The notes below the pieces were generated by a model, which was not told the DNA's origin, searched no databases, and saw only the letters and a program-made list of their open reading frames with translations. A stretch of 64,000 nucleotides of DNA from Actinomycetes bacterium (GTDB lineage: Bacteria; Actinomycetota; Actinomycetes; Nanopelagicales; Nanopelagicaceae), in assembly GCA_025360085.1 (NCBI GenBank), contig JANYCW010000018.1, positions 24,334 to 88,333 on the forward strand. The letters are read 5' to 3'. Shown one piece after another: positions 17,342-26,802 of this stretch; positions within the stretch are counted from its first letter, which is position 1; the number at the start of each line of letters is the position of its first letter. Both the position numbers and the translations under genes were made by a program.

Positions 17342-17815
17342 ATGAGCGATGGATTTACACATCTTGATAGTGATGGTCAGGCCAATATGGTCGATGTGAG
17401 CGGTCGAGAAGTAACACTGCGAATCGCCGATACTACCGCTACCGTCACTTTGTCGGCACACGTAATTGGATTGTTGCGCTCTGGCCAAACGCCAAAGGGC
17501 GATGTCTTATCGACTGCACGAATCGCTGGCATCATGGCCGCCAAGAAAACCAGCGAGTTAATTCCTTTATGTCATCCTATTGCCATCAATAAAATCTCAA
17601 TTGATTTAAAGATTATCGATTCAGGTGTTGCAATATCTGCCCAAGTCATAACATCAGATCGAACGGGCGTAGAAATGGAGGCGTTAATGGCCGTTAGCGT
17701 TGCTGGTCTAACTATTATCGACATGGTAAAAGCGTTAGATCCATTGGCTTGTCTGAGTCAGATTCGCGTGGATTCAAAATCTGGTGGAAAGAACGGCGAC
17801 TGGAAGCGCGCGTGA
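17342..17815 (+). CDS. moaC: Cyclic pyranopterin monophosphate synthase MoaC
   Basis: A 157-residue protein with the diagnostic ANMVDVSGREVTLR start, GIMAAKKTSELIPLCHPI and DRTGVEMEALMAVSVAGLTIIDMVKA segments. It converts the MoaA product to cyclic pyranopterin monophosphate in molybdopterin synthesis. moaA itself is not in the window. TAGACT ends 7 bases before the ATG. The stop overlaps the GTG of the next gene. Confidence 0.94.
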   Translation: MSDGFTHLDSDGQANMVDVSGREVTLRIADTTATVTLSAHVIGLLRSGQTPKGDVLSTARIAGIMAAKKTSELIPLCHPIAINKISIDLKIIDSGVAISAQVITSDRTGVEMEALMAVSVAGLTIIDMVKALDPLACLSQIRVDSKSGGKNGDWKRA

Positions 17816-18291
17816 ATCAACGTAGTGCAGTCGTTATAACCGCCAGTAATCGTGCATCACTGGGTGTTTATGACGATGTAAGTGGCCAAGTATTACAAGA
17901 TGGTCTGTGCAATCTTGGTTATGAAGTAGGTGAACCGATAATCGTTGCCGATGAGATTGGAGCAATTAGCCATGAGCTCGTTTTGGCCTTAGCCAATAAG
18001 GTGCGACTCATTGTCACTACTGGAGGTACCGGTGTTTCTCCTACTGATGTAACGCCAGAGGCGACGGCGCCCTTTATTGAAAAACTCATTCCCGGTTTTG
18101 GCGAAGCCCTTCGCGCGTACTCACGCGATAAAATCGCCACATCGGACCTGACTCGCGGGTTAGCCGGCACAAACGCGAACACATTGATAATTAATCTTCC
18201 GGGTTCAATTGGTGGAGTCAAGGATGGATTGGTAATAATTGAGAGGCTGTCTGGCCATATTTTGGATCAGTTAGATGGGCTCGATCACTGA
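17812..18291 (+). CDS. mog: Molybdopterin adenylyltransferase MogA/MoaB family
   Basis: A 159-residue MoCF-domain protein with ITASNRASLGVYDDVSG at the start and the MPT-binding VTTGGTGVSPTDVTPEAT motif. It adenylylates molybdopterin before metal insertion by MoeA. I start at GTG 17812 (overlapping the moaC stop), because the frame upstream is inside moaC. MogA and MoaB cannot be told apart here. Confidence 0.88.
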   Translation: MNQRSAVVITASNRASLGVYDDVSGQVLQDGLCNLGYEVGEPIIVADEIGAISHELVLALANKVRLIVTTGGTGVSPTDVTPEATAPFIEKLIPGFGEALRAYSRDKIATSDLTRGLAGTNANTLIINLPGSIGGVKDGLVIIERLSGHILDQLDGLDH

Positions 18292-18713
18292 TGCCAGAAT
18301 TATTGCGGGCAACCGTAACCCAAGAATCGATTTCGGTAACAGAATTAAGCGAGCTGGTCAGTGATGATACGTGCGGCGCGGTGGTGGTTTTTTCTGGAAT
18401 CGTGCGCAATCATGATGGGGGAAAAAAGGTAGTAAAACTTACGTATGAGATTCATCCAAGTGCAGGTGGTCAAATTGAGTTGATTGCAAAGGCCGCGCTT
18501 GAATCAACAGATGTTGTTAAAGTGGCAGTTTCGCACAGATACGGTGACATTGAGATAGGAGATGTTGCCTTCGCTGTGGCAGTTTCAGCCGTTCATAGGC
18601 AGAGCGCATTTAATACGGCTTCATTATTAGTCAATGAAATTAAGGATAAGTTACCTATTTGGAAGCATCAAATCTTTGCCGATGGAAGCGATGAGTGGGT
18701 CAACACCGCATAA
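18291..18713 (+). CDS. moaE: Molybdopterin synthase catalytic subunit MoaE
   Basis: A 140-residue protein with the MoaE motifs CGAVVVFSGIVRNHDGG, the HRYGDIEIGDVAFAVAVSAVHR segment and a KDKLPIWKHQ element with the catalytic lysines. With MoaD it inserts the dithiolene sulfurs. It overlaps mog by one base and ends 11 bases from the convergent moaD. Confidence 0.92.
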   Translation: MPELLRATVTQESISVTELSELVSDDTCGAVVVFSGIVRNHDGGKKVVKLTYEIHPSAGGQIELIAKAALESTDVVKVAVSHRYGDIEIGDVAFAVAVSAVHRQSAFNTASLLVNEIKDKLPIWKHQIFADGSDEWVNTA

Positions 18714-18724
18714 ATAACCTCTGC

Positions 18725-18970
18725 TCAACCGCCGGCAAAGCGGGGCAGGACATCGACAGTGCTTCCATTTTTTACGTGAGTTTCGAGGTCATGGACTGCG
18801 AGTGAATCAATGAGAAAACTGCACTGCGCAATCACATGCGCCAACGTGGGATTATCGCGGCATGCCTCTTCCAGTATTGTACTTAATGGGGCCGTTTCAA
18901 AACTGGCCGTATCTACGCCGGCAGCTGCGCGGGCGGCCGCAAAGAATCGCACTTTAACCCTGTTATCCAT
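18725..18970 (-). CDS. moaD: Molybdopterin synthase sulfur carrier subunit MoaD
   Basis: An 81-residue ubiquitin-like protein starting VKVRFFAAARAAAG and ending in the required Gly-Gly (PRFAGG), which carries the thiocarboxylate donated to MoaE. It lies on the opposite strand to the rest of the Moco operon, convergent with its partner moaE, which is an unusual arrangement. TACAAT ends 6 bases before the ATG. Confidence 0.88.
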   Translation of the reverse strand: MDNRVKVRFFAAARAAAGVDTASFETAPLSTILEEACRDNPTLAHVIAQCSFLIDSLAVHDLETHVKNGSTVDVLPRFAGG

Positions 18971-18992
18971 AGCGACATTGTAGGGTTAGGCC
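18971..18992. promoter_or_regulatory. Overlapping divergent leaderless promoters (moaD / TauE-SafE gene)
   Basis: On minus, TACAAT (18977-18982) ends 6 bases before the moaD ATG; on plus, TAGGGT (18981-18986) ends 6 bases before the permease ATG at 18993. The two boxes share two bases, so polymerase cannot occupy both at once. Confidence 0.5.
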
Positions 18993-19727
18993 ATGCTTGA
19001 ATATCTATTAATCTTCGCGGTCGGAATCCTCGTCGGTGGAATTAATGGGATGGCAGGTGGGGCATCTGTTATCTCTTATCCCGTATTACTTGCTACCGGC
19101 ATGTCACCAGTGAGCGCAGCGATTACAAATGCCCTTGGTGTAACTCCTGCCAATTTTTTTGCGCTCATTGCCGTGCGCCATAAGATACGCGCCTATTTTA
19201 TTGAGTATAGAAAATTAATTGCGATTTCAATTATCGGATCGACGGCTGGCGCGATTCTCTTACTCTCAGTTCCACCGGGTATTTTTGAAAAGATGGTTCC
19301 TTTTCTCTTACTCTTTGCCAGTCTCTCATTCCTCATAAAAGCCAAACCTGATCGAGGTGCCAGACATGAGTTAGTTGAAAAGATTGGAATCGCGGCAAGC
19401 GGTCTCTACTGCGGCTACTTTGGTCCAGGTCAGGGGGTCATGGTGATTGCAGTGTTGGCACGAGACATTCGCCGCGACCCGAGGACCTTGAATGTTGCAA
19501 AGAATTTGATTGTTGGTTGGACTTCGGCGGTATCAAACATCATTTACATCTTTAGTGGCCGAGCCGAGTGGTCCTTTGTGCTCGCCCTCATACTGGGCGC
19601 AAGCATTGGAGGAGTTTTCGGAGGGCGTTGGGCCGCTCATATGCCAGCTGTCGTGTATCGCGCCCTCATTTTAACGGTCGGATTTGGTGCCTCGGCCTGG
19701 CTTTTCAAGAAGTATTACTTAGGCTAA
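18993..19727 (+). CDS. TauE/SafE family anion permease
   Basis: A 244-residue membrane protein with about eight hydrophobic segments and the paired family repeats, GGINGMAGGASVISYPVLL in the first half and GYFGPGQGVMVIAVL in the second. Members export or import sulfite, sulfonates, sulfate or organic acids. Its place between Moco genes and the dimethylglycine/formate operon invites ideas of anion traffic (for example formate or sulfite), but nothing in the sequence settles it. Confidence 0.8.
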   Translation: MLEYLLIFAVGILVGGINGMAGGASVISYPVLLATGMSPVSAAITNALGVTPANFFALIAVRHKIRAYFIEYRKLIAISIIGSTAGAILLLSVPPGIFEKMVPFLLLFASLSFLIKAKPDRGARHELVEKIGIAASGLYCGYFGPGQGVMVIAVLARDIRRDPRTLNVAKNLIVGWTSAVSNIIYIFSGRAEWSFVLALILGASIGGVFGGRWAAHMPAVVYRALILTVGFGASAWLFKKYYLG

Positions 19728-19764
19728 AAAAGCCTCACCTCTGGTGTATCAATCTGGATATGAC

Positions 19765-19775
19765 TGATATATCAT
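19765..19775. promoter_or_regulatory. Candidate GntR operator overlapping a leaderless -10
   Basis: TGATATATCA (19765-19774) is a perfect 10-base palindrome. TATCAT (19770-19775) within it ends 7 bases before the GTG start of the GntR gene. An operator on the -10 suggests autorepression. Short AT-rich palindromes arise by chance, so this is tentative. Confidence 0.4.
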
Positions 19776-19782
19776 CAATCCT

Positions 19783-20445
19783 GTGAGCCAGGTCATCCAA
19801 ATCCTCAACCGCCAAAGTTCATCCTTATCTGGCGCGGCCTACAGCCGTATTCGCTCCATGATCATCACCCTTGAATTAGTTCCAGGCTCATTGATAAGTG
19901 AGAGCGAATTAATGGCAAACCTTGGCTTGGGCCGCACTCCGGTGCGTGAAGCGTTGCGCTCGCTTGCTAATGAAAAATTGGTAGAGGTCTATCCACGCCG
20001 AGGAATGTTTGTTTCAACTGTCGATGTACAAAATCTAGCTGCGCTTTCTGAAGTCCGTTCGGTTCTGGAAATTAAAGCCGCCGAACTTGCCGCCACAAGG
20101 TCAACCCCAGCCGATCACGTAATAACCAAGGCGCTCATTGCTGAAATTAATGCAATCAAGGGCGATGTTGACATGGCAACACTCATCGGCCTAGATCAGC
20201 GCATCCATCATCATATTTATCAATGCACGCACAATGAATTTTTAGCCTCGGCTTTAGATAATTATTATGCACATGCACTTCGCATCTGGTTTTTAGCCCT
20301 CGATCGCGTTGTAGGACTCGCGGCGGCAATTATTGAACACAGGGCGTTGCTTGAAGCAATCGCCAAGAGTGATTCGAAAGCTGCCGGTAAGGCCATGCGC
20401 GATCATGTCGATGGCTTTGAAGCATCAATTCGTAAATCTTTATAA
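19783..20445 (+). CDS. GntR family transcriptional regulator (FCD domain)
   Basis: A 220-residue regulator: N-terminal winged helix (residues about 10-75) with the GntR recognition pattern ELMANLGLGRTPVREALRSLANEKLVEVYPRRGMFV, split by the typical arginines, then a C-terminal FCD domain with metal-binding histidines (DQRIHHHIY and a late EHRALLEAI). FCD domains bind small carboxylates. It is 31 bases upstream of the dimethylglycine dehydrogenase gene in the same direction, so it probably controls that operon and itself. Confidence 0.85.
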   Translation: MSQVIQILNRQSSSLSGAAYSRIRSMIITLELVPGSLISESELMANLGLGRTPVREALRSLANEKLVEVYPRRGMFVSTVDVQNLAALSEVRSVLEIKAAELAATRSTPADHVITKALIAEINAIKGDVDMATLIGLDQRIHHHIYQCTHNEFLASALDNYYAHALRIWFLALDRVVGLAAAIIEHRALLEAIAKSDSKAAGKAMRDHVDGFEASIRKSL

Positions 20446-20476
20446 ACCACCACAAAAATAGGACGAGGAAAAAGCT

Positions 20477-22996
20477 ATGAATAAGTTACCTACCAAGGCA
20501 CAGTGCGTTGTCATCGGCGCAGGCATCGTTGGCAACGGCATGGTTTATCACCTAGCAAAACTTGGTTGGAAGAATATCGTTCAGATTGACAAGGGGCCGC
20601 TACCTAACCCAGGCGGTTCGACTGGACATGCATCGAACTTTATATTTCCTGTTGATCACTCAAAAGAGATGACTGCAATAACCGCTGAAAGCATGCGTCA
20701 ATATAAAGAGTGGGGCACATTCACTCAGACTGGTGGCATCGAAGTCGCTCGTACTCCAGAGCGGATGCAAGAGCTTGCACGTCGAATAACATCGGCAAAA
20801 TCTTGGGGAATCGATGGTGGCCAGATACTCAATCCCGCCCAAGTCAAGGAGCTAGTGCCCTACATCGATGAAAGCGTGATTTTAGGCGGCTACTACCAAC
20901 CCAGCGTGGGTGTCGTTGATTCACTTCAAACAGGGAGTTTAATGCGTGAAAAAGCGATTGAAATGGGAGCGGCAGAATCATTTGCAAATGTTGAAGTTTT
21001 AGATATTACTGTCGTTAATGGCTGTGTTACAGGAGTCGTTACTGATCAAGGAAGCATAGAGAGTAACTATGTAGTAATTGCAACGGGCTGTTGGTCACCT
21101 AAATTGGCTGCGATGGCGGGTGCGCATATTCCATTGACTCCGGCAGTTCATCAGATGAAAGACATTGGCCCCGTGCCATTTTTTAAAGACACAAAGGGTG
21201 ATATTGAATGGCCGATTGTTCGAGACATGGATGTATTTATGTATGAGCGCCAACACGGCACAGGTCTTGAGATTGGATCTTATGCTCATCGTCCAATTCT
21301 TTACTCACCAGAAGATTTGCCTTCGAATGCAACAGCTGCCTTATCACCAACTGAATTTGCTTTTACGCAAGCAGATTTTGATATTCAAGATGAACACGCA
21401 TTTGAATTAATGCCTTCAATTGTTGGTGATGAAAATGTACGGGAAAAGTATGCGATTAATGGAATCCTCTCGTACACGCCAGATGGAATGCCGATTCTTG
21501 GCGAAACTCCAGAAGTTAAAGGCTTATGGTCTGTGGCAGCGGTCTGGATTAAAGAGGGTCCTGGTACGGCAAAATCTGTTGCACAGTGGATGGTTCTTGG
21601 AGATTCAGAGATTGATTTGCACTCGTCTAATATCGCCCGTTTTCATGAGCACCAAAAAAGCCAGTTTCACATTAAAGCACGCGTTGATGAGAGCTTTAAT
21701 AAGACGTATGGAATCGTGCATCCATCCGAGCAGTATGCATCGAATAGAAATGTTCGGTTGTCACCATTCTATGAAGTTGAAAAAGAACTGGGTGCGGTTT
21801 TCTATGAGACCGCTGGTTGGGAACGTCCATTCTGGTATGAATCCAATAAAGATTTAGTTACCAAATTTGGTGAGAAAGTTATGCCAAGAACTGCCGAGTG
21901 GGAGTCGCGTTGGTGGTCACCAATTATTAATGCAGAGCACTTACAAATGCGTGAAAGTGCTGGAATTGTTGATCTATCGGCTTTCGCAATCTTTGACGTT
22001 ACTGGGCCCGCTGCTCTGGCAGTTGTACAAAAAGCGGCGCTACGCCAAATGGATGTTGCGATTGGCCGTGTTGTTTACACGCCAATTCTTGGACCAAATG
22101 GGGGATTCAAGTCTGATTTAACCATCATGCGACTTGATAGTAACCATTTCCGAGTAGTTACTGGTGGAGCCCATGGCATGGCCGATAAAAAATGGTTCAG
22201 CGATTTACTTCCAGAAGATGGTTCGGCACAAATTTTTGATTTAACTTCCAGTTTTACAACCATTGGAATCTGGGGTCCAAAAGCACGTGAGATTATTCAA
22301 GCGATCACCAACACTGATATGAGCAAGGAAGCATTTAAATTTAGTACCTGCAAAATTATTGAAATTGGCTCATTGCGAGTTTTAGCTTCGCGAATTTCAT
22401 ATGTCGGAGATCTTGGTTGGGAGTTCTACATTCCTATTGAGCAAGGCGCAAAGTTGTGGCAGATGTTGTGGGATAGCGGTAAAAATCACGCGATGATTCC
22501 GGTAGGTATCGGCGTGTATGGCACAACGGGACGACTTGAAAAGTGCTATCGCGCATATGGCCCAGAGTTAGAAACCGAATACACCGTGGTTGAAGCAGGT
22601 ATGCAATCGCCTAAGTTAAAAGAGACCGACTTCATCGGTAAAGCGGCACATGTAAAGCATCGCAGCGAAAAACCAATCACAATGCTGTGTACCCTCTTTG
22701 TGGATGACCACACCTCCTCCACTGGAGAAAAACGATATATGTTGGGTAGCGAACCCATTTTGAGCGCTGATTTACAACCAATCGTTGATGCACATGGTCG
22801 TCGTTCATATGTTACGAGCGCAGGATCTGCGCCTTCCCTTGGAAAACATATTCTGATGTCGTATTTGCCAACTGAGTTAGCTGTGGCTGGCAATAGGTTT
22901 ATTGTTGAGTATTTGGGAGAGCACTACCCTTGCTCAGTGGCCGAAGTTGGTGCTACGCCAGTCTTTGACGCTTCAAATGATCGGATATTGGCCTGA
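20477..22996 (+). CDS. Dimethylglycine/sarcosine dehydrogenase family flavoenzyme with folate domain
   Basis: An 839-residue protein. Residues 10-390 form the FAD-dependent DAO domain starting VVIGAGIVGNGMVYHLA; GGSTGHASN carries His51 at the place where dimethylglycine dehydrogenase/oxidase bind FAD covalently. A short FAO_M linker follows, then GCV_T-like folate-binding domains (from about residue 440 to the end). The enzyme oxidatively demethylates dimethylglycine or sarcosine and passes the carbon to THF as methylene-THF. Arthrobacter dimethylglycine oxidase has the same layout and length, but the next two genes encode ETF, so I favour a dehydrogenase that reduces ETF. Whether it takes both substrates is unknown. 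Confidence 0.87.
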   Translation: MNKLPTKAQCVVIGAGIVGNGMVYHLAKLGWKNIVQIDKGPLPNPGGSTGHASNFIFPVDHSKEMTAITAESMRQYKEWGTFTQTGGIEVARTPERMQELARRITSAKSWGIDGGQILNPAQVKELVPYIDESVILGGYYQPSVGVVDSLQTGSLMREKAIEMGAAESFANVEVLDITVVNGCVTGVVTDQGSIESNYVVIATGCWSPKLAAMAGAHIPLTPAVHQMKDIGPVPFFKDTKGDIEWPIVRDMDVFMYERQHGTGLEIGSYAHRPILYSPEDLPSNATAALSPTEFAFTQADFDIQDEHAFELMPSIVGDENVREKYAINGILSYTPDGMPILGETPEVKGLWSVAAVWIKEGPGTAKSVAQWMVLGDSEIDLHSSNIARFHEHQKSQFHIKARVDESFNKTYGIVHPSEQYASNRNVRLSPFYEVEKELGAVFYETAGWERPFWYESNKDLVTKFGEKVMPRTAEWESRWWSPIINAEHLQMRESAGIVDLSAFAIFDVTGPAALAVVQKAALRQMDVAIGRVVYTPILGPNGGFKSDLTIMRLDSNHFRVVTGGAHGMADKKWFSDLLPEDGSAQIFDLTSSFTTIGIWGPKAREIIQAITNTDMSKEAFKFSTCKIIEIGSLRVLASRISYVGDLGWEFYIPIEQGAKLWQMLWDSGKNHAMIPVGIGVYGTTGRLEKCYRAYGPELETEYTVVEAGMQSPKLKETDFIGKAAHVKHRSEKPITMLCTLFVDDHTSSTGEKRYMLGSEPILSADLQPIVDAHGRRSYVTSAGSAPSLGKHILMSYLPTELAVAGNRFIVEYLGEHYPCSVAEVGATPVFDASNDRILA

Positions 22997-23754
22997 TGGA
23001 TGTTCTTGTCTGCTTAAAACGAGTACCACTAGCTGGTGGTACTTTAATGTTGACGCCTGATTCGCGCGATATCGAAACCAAACATTTAGGTTTCGGTATT
23101 AGTCCTCATGAAGAAAATGCCGTTGAAGCAGGCGTTCAGTTAGTTGAGCAGATGGGTGGAACTCTCACACTTTTAACTCTCGGACCAAGTGATGCCGAAG
23201 AACAGTTACGTTCGCAGTTAGCAATTGGTGCAACTCGCGCAGTGCTCATTGAAACTGATGGGCAAGAATGGGATCCGCAAGGTACTGCCGCGGCGCTTGT
23301 TGATGCGATAAATGGCGAAGAAACGAAATTTGATCTAATAATTTTCGGCGCCGAATCGGCCGATAGTGCGGGTTATCAGATTCACATTCGTGTGGCACAT
23401 GCATTAAATCTCCCAGTTATCACAAATGTAAAGTCGATGAAAATTGAAAACGGAGTTGCACATTGTGAGCGAGTTGTTCCTAACGGACGGGAACATTATG
23501 AGGCTCCATTGCCAGCCATTGTTACCGTGCGAGATGGACTCAACATTCCACGGTATCCATCGGTGCCTGGACGCATGCAGGCACGCAAGAAAACCGTTGA
23601 TATGAAAAAAGCCGAGACAAGGATTCCAAAGTTAGAAAAAGTAACTCTTGCTCTCGCTCCATCGAAAGATAAAGGCGCACAAATTTTAGGAAAAGGCGCG
23701 GAAGCGGTGCCAGCTTTAGTTGATGTTTTAAAACAGATTGGAGCCATTGCATGA
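22996..23754 (+). CDS. etfB: Electron transfer flavoprotein beta subunit
   Basis: A 252-residue EtfB/FixA protein with MDVLVCLKRVP at the start, the GISPHEENAVEAGVQL segment and the AMP-binding region. With EtfA it takes electrons from flavoprotein dehydrogenases. It overlaps the dehydrogenase stop by one base and etfA by four, so it most likely serves that enzyme. No ETF:quinone oxidoreductase gene is in the window. Confidence 0.92.
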   Translation: MDVLVCLKRVPLAGGTLMLTPDSRDIETKHLGFGISPHEENAVEAGVQLVEQMGGTLTLLTLGPSDAEEQLRSQLAIGATRAVLIETDGQEWDPQGTAAALVDAINGEETKFDLIIFGAESADSAGYQIHIRVAHALNLPVITNVKSMKIENGVAHCERVVPNGREHYEAPLPAIVTVRDGLNIPRYPSVPGRMQARKKTVDMKKAETRIPKLEKVTLALAPSKDKGAQILGKGAEAVPALVDVLKQIGAIA

Positions 23755-24710
23755 TTCTGGTACTTGTCGATCATGATCGTGGGGAAATTGATCCCCTCTC
23801 ACTTCGTGCACTCACGGCAGCACGCAAAATTGATCAGAGTATTGAGGCGGTAGTCATTGGTAGTCAAGCTGAATGCTTGGCGGGCATTGTCGGCCAATAT
23901 GGCGCTACAACGCTGCATGTGGCAACGCATGCGGCAATTACCGATTACACACCCATGGCTTCAGGTCGCGCCCTTAAAGAACTAGTCGAAAAACTTAAGC
24001 CAGCGGCCGTTTTAGCTGCGGGCAGTCCCCGCGGCAACGAACAGCTAGCTCACCTTGCAGCGTTCTTGGATATTCCAATGGCGGCTGAATGTTCAGAGAT
24101 TACTTTGGGATCTCCGCATCATGTTCTGCGTGCGCGCTGGGGAGGAAATCTCATTGAGTCGGCTAACGTTCACGCTCAATTATTAGTTGCAACAATTGTA
24201 AGTTTTTCAGTAGAGCCTGAATCAGTCAGTGGCGCTGCGGCTAAAGTTGTTGCCTTTGAACCTGCTTTGCAACCCGAAGATTTTGTTGTAAAAATACTGC
24301 AACGAGATTCAGGTGAAACAAGCGGTGGCATAACTCTCATCGATGCCAAAGTTATTGTTTCAGGTGGACGCGGCGTAGGTGGGCCGGCTGGATTTGGTAA
24401 TTTAGAGGAGCTAGCCACACTTTTGGGCGGCGCTGTAGGTTGCTCGCGCGTTGTAACGAGCTCAGGTTGGCGTCCGCACGCCGAACAGGTCGGTCAGACC
24501 GGAACAAAAGTTGCTCCCGATCTCTATATCGCTGCCGGAATTTCAGGAGCTATGCAGCATATTGCTGGAATGAAGAATAGTAAGACAATAGTAGTTATTA
24601 ATACCGATCCTGAGGCACCCATTCTTCGGTATGCAGATTACGCAATTATCGGAGATTTACACCAAGTGATACCTGCGCTCACTAGCGCCATACGACAAGC
24701 AAAGGGATAA
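23751..24710 (+). CDS. etfA: Electron transfer flavoprotein alpha subunit
   Basis: A 319-residue EtfA/FixB. The C-terminal FAD domain has [34 protein letters not shown] and [17 protein letters not shown], the standard signature. It overlaps etfB by four bases and ends just before fhs. The pair links demethylation by the upstream dehydrogenase to the respiratory chain. Confidence 0.93.
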   Translation: MILVLVDHDRGEIDPLSLRALTAARKIDQSIEAVVIGSQAECLAGIVGQYGATTLHVATHAAITDYTPMASGRALKELVEKLKPAAVLAAGSPRGNEQLAHLAAFLDIPMAAECSEITLGSPHHVLRARWGGNLIESANVHAQLLVATIVSFSVEPESVSGAAAKVVAFEPALQPEDFVVKILQRDSGETSGGITLIDAKVIVSGGRGVGGPAGFGNLEELATLLGGAVGCSRVVTSSGWRPHAEQVGQTGTKVAPDLYIAAGISGAMQHIAGMKNSKTIVVINTDPEAPILRYADYAIIGDLHQVIPALTSAIRQAKG

Positions 24711-24712
24711 AA

Positions 24713-26377
24713 ATGTCTGATATCGAAATCGCACAAGCTGCAACTATGAAACCTATCAATGAGATAGGTGCATCTCTTGGAATCGATGAAGAATATCTCG
24801 AAGCCTATGGAAAATATAAAGCAAAAGTGAATCTAAAGTATTTAACCGCACTTCCTGAGCGCAAAAATTCCAAATTAATTTTGGTGACTGCGATTAGTCC
24901 AACTCCTGCCGGCGAAGGGAAAACGACGACAACTGTCGGACTAGGTGATGGACTACGCTGTATCGGCAAGAACGCCATGCTCGCACTTCGCGAACCATCA
25001 CTGGGACCCGTCTTTGGAATGAAAGGTGGGGCAGCTGGTGGCGGATACGCCCAAGTTGTTCCGATGGAGGATATTAATCTGCATTTTACGGGTGATTTCA
25101 ACGCGATAGCACTTGCCAATAATTTACTTGCCGCCCTGATCGATAACCATATTCACCACGGCAACGAGCTCGCCATCGATATCCGACGTGTAACGTGGAA
25201 GCGCGTCATAGATATGAATGATCGTGCCTTGCGCGAAATTATTCAATCTATCGGAGGAGTCGGTAATGGCTATCCACGAAGTGATGGTTTTGACATAGTT
25301 GTTGCCTCGGAAATTATGGCGATATTTTGTCTTGCAACCTCGATTGATGATCTGAAGGAAAAAATTGGACGGATTGTTGTGGGTTATAAGCGAGATAAGA
25401 CTCCAGTACTGGCAAGTGAACTCAATGCTCAAGGCGCAATGACTGTGATTCTAAAGGATGCTTTTCAACCTAACTTAGTTCAGACACTGGAAAATACACC
25501 AGCATTTATTCACGGGGGCCCTTTTGCAAATATTGCGCACGGATGTAACTCAGTTGTTGCCACGACCTCGGCGATGAAGTTGGCAGATTATGTTGTGACG
25601 GAAGCCGGATTTGGCGCAGATCTTGGCGCCGAAAAGTTTATTGACATTAAATGTCGCAAATCAGGTCTGCGTCCCGCAGCCTGCGTGCTCGTCGCAACGA
25701 TTCGCGCGATTAAATATCACGGTGGCGCTGATCTAAAGACGATTACTGAAGAAAACTTAAAGGCTCTGGATGCCGGACTCGTTAATTTAGAGCGACATAT
25801 TCATAATATAAAAGATATTTACAAACTACCCTTAGTTGTTTCCATTAATAACTTTACAAGCGATACGTCTGCAGAGATCGATCTTCTACGCACACGTGTT
25901 GAGGCCATGGGCGTGAAAGTTGTGCTTGCTACACATTGGGCCGATGGTGGGGCCGGGGCCGTAGAATTGGCGCATGCTGTCGTCGAACTGTGCGAGCAGC
26001 CAGATGAAATGAGTTTTGTCTATGAAGATGAGGCTACGCTCTGGGAAAAGGTGACTGCTGTTGCCACTAAAATCTATGGCGCTAAAGAAGTAACTGCCGA
26101 CGCCAAAGTACGTTTAAAGCTAAAAGAGCTTGAAGCTTCGGGCTATGGACGTTTTCCCATCTGTATCGCAAAAACGCAGTACTCATTTAGTACTGATGCC
26201 GCCCTTCGCGGTGCGCCTAGCGGGCACTCTCTCAACATTCGAGAAGTAAAACTCTCGGCGGGTGCTGAGTTTATAGTCATGATCTGCGGAGAAATTATGA
26301 CTATGCCGGGTCTACCTAAGATCCCTGCTAGTTCACGTATTGATTACATCGATGGCAAGGTCGTAGGTTTGTTCTAA
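24713..26377 (+). CDS. fhs: Formate-tetrahydrofolate ligase
   Basis: A 554-residue enzyme with P-loop [16 protein letters not shown], the [26 protein letters not shown] stretch and the conserved [16 protein letters not shown] segment. It catalyses formate + ATP + THF to 10-formyl-THF reversibly. Between C1-generating demethylation genes and a formate dehydrogenase, it is best explained as running in reverse, releasing formate and making ATP. FolD, needed to link methylene-THF to formyl-THF, is not in the window. Confidence 0.95.
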   Translation: MSDIEIAQAATMKPINEIGASLGIDEEYLEAYGKYKAKVNLKYLTALPERKNSKLILVTAISPTPAGEGKTTTTVGLGDGLRCIGKNAMLALREPSLGPVFGMKGGAAGGGYAQVVPMEDINLHFTGDFNAIALANNLLAALIDNHIHHGNELAIDIRRVTWKRVIDMNDRALREIIQSIGGVGNGYPRSDGFDIVVASEIMAIFCLATSIDDLKEKIGRIVVGYKRDKTPVLASELNAQGAMTVILKDAFQPNLVQTLENTPAFIHGGPFANIAHGCNSVVATTSAMKLADYVVTEAGFGADLGAEKFIDIKCRKSGLRPAACVLVATIRAIKYHGGADLKTITEENLKALDAGLVNLERHIHNIKDIYKLPLVVSINNFTSDTSAEIDLLRTRVEAMGVKVVLATHWADGGAGAVELAHAVVELCEQPDEMSFVYEDEATLWEKVTAVATKIYGAKEVTADAKVRLKLKELEASGYGRFPICIAKTQYSFSTDAALRGAPSGHSLNIREVKLSAGAEFIVMICGEIMTMPGLPKIPASSRIDYIDGKVVGLF

Positions 26378-26802
26378 TGAAATTCACGCCTTGGTCACAG
26401 GATGTCGCACTTGCTCTTCTTGCGACCTTGCGCGAAGAAAAAGGCCCCGTCTTAATGGCCTTGCAGTTAATGCAGAAAGAGTTTGGTTACGTTGATCCGG
26501 CCTGCGTTGGATTAATTGCACATTTTTTCAATAAGTCGAGAGCCGATGTACATGGAGTTTTAACTTTTTACCATGATTTACGAACCACACCTCCGCTCGA
26601 GCATCAAATATCTATCTGTGTTGCTGAAGCCTGCCAAGCCGTTGGTGTGAGAACTCTTGCGAAAGAAGCCAAGGCGCGATTTGGCGACATGGTCAACGAT
26701 AGTTTTTGCTTTGGCAACTGTGCGTTGGGACCAACTGCGATGGTGGATGGAAAATTAATTGGTAGAGCAACTGTTGGTAAAATTGAAAGCGCTTTTCAAT
26801 GA
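26377..26802 (+). CDS. NAD-dependent formate dehydrogenase gamma subunit (NuoE-like)
   Basis: A 141-residue thioredoxin-fold [2Fe-2S] protein. Ligand cysteines are in CVAEAC and CFGNCALGP, matching the NuoE/HoxE/FdhG pattern C-x4-C and C-x3-C. It passes electrons between the iron-sulfur chain and the flavin subunit. It overlaps fhs by one base and the next gene by four. Confidence 0.87.
   Translation: MKFTPWSQDVALALLATLREEKGPVLMALQLMQKEFGYVDPACVGLIAHFFNKSRADVHGVLTFYHDLRTTPPLEHQISICVAEACQAVGVRTLAKEAKARFGDMVNDSFCFGNCALGPTAMVDGKLIGRATVGKIESAFQ

Noticed and set aside
20477..22996. Plain glycine cleavage T-protein or sarcosine oxidase alpha subunit
   Set aside because: A full FAD-dependent DAO domain precedes the folate domain in one chain, and no sarcosine oxidase beta, gamma or delta genes are present.
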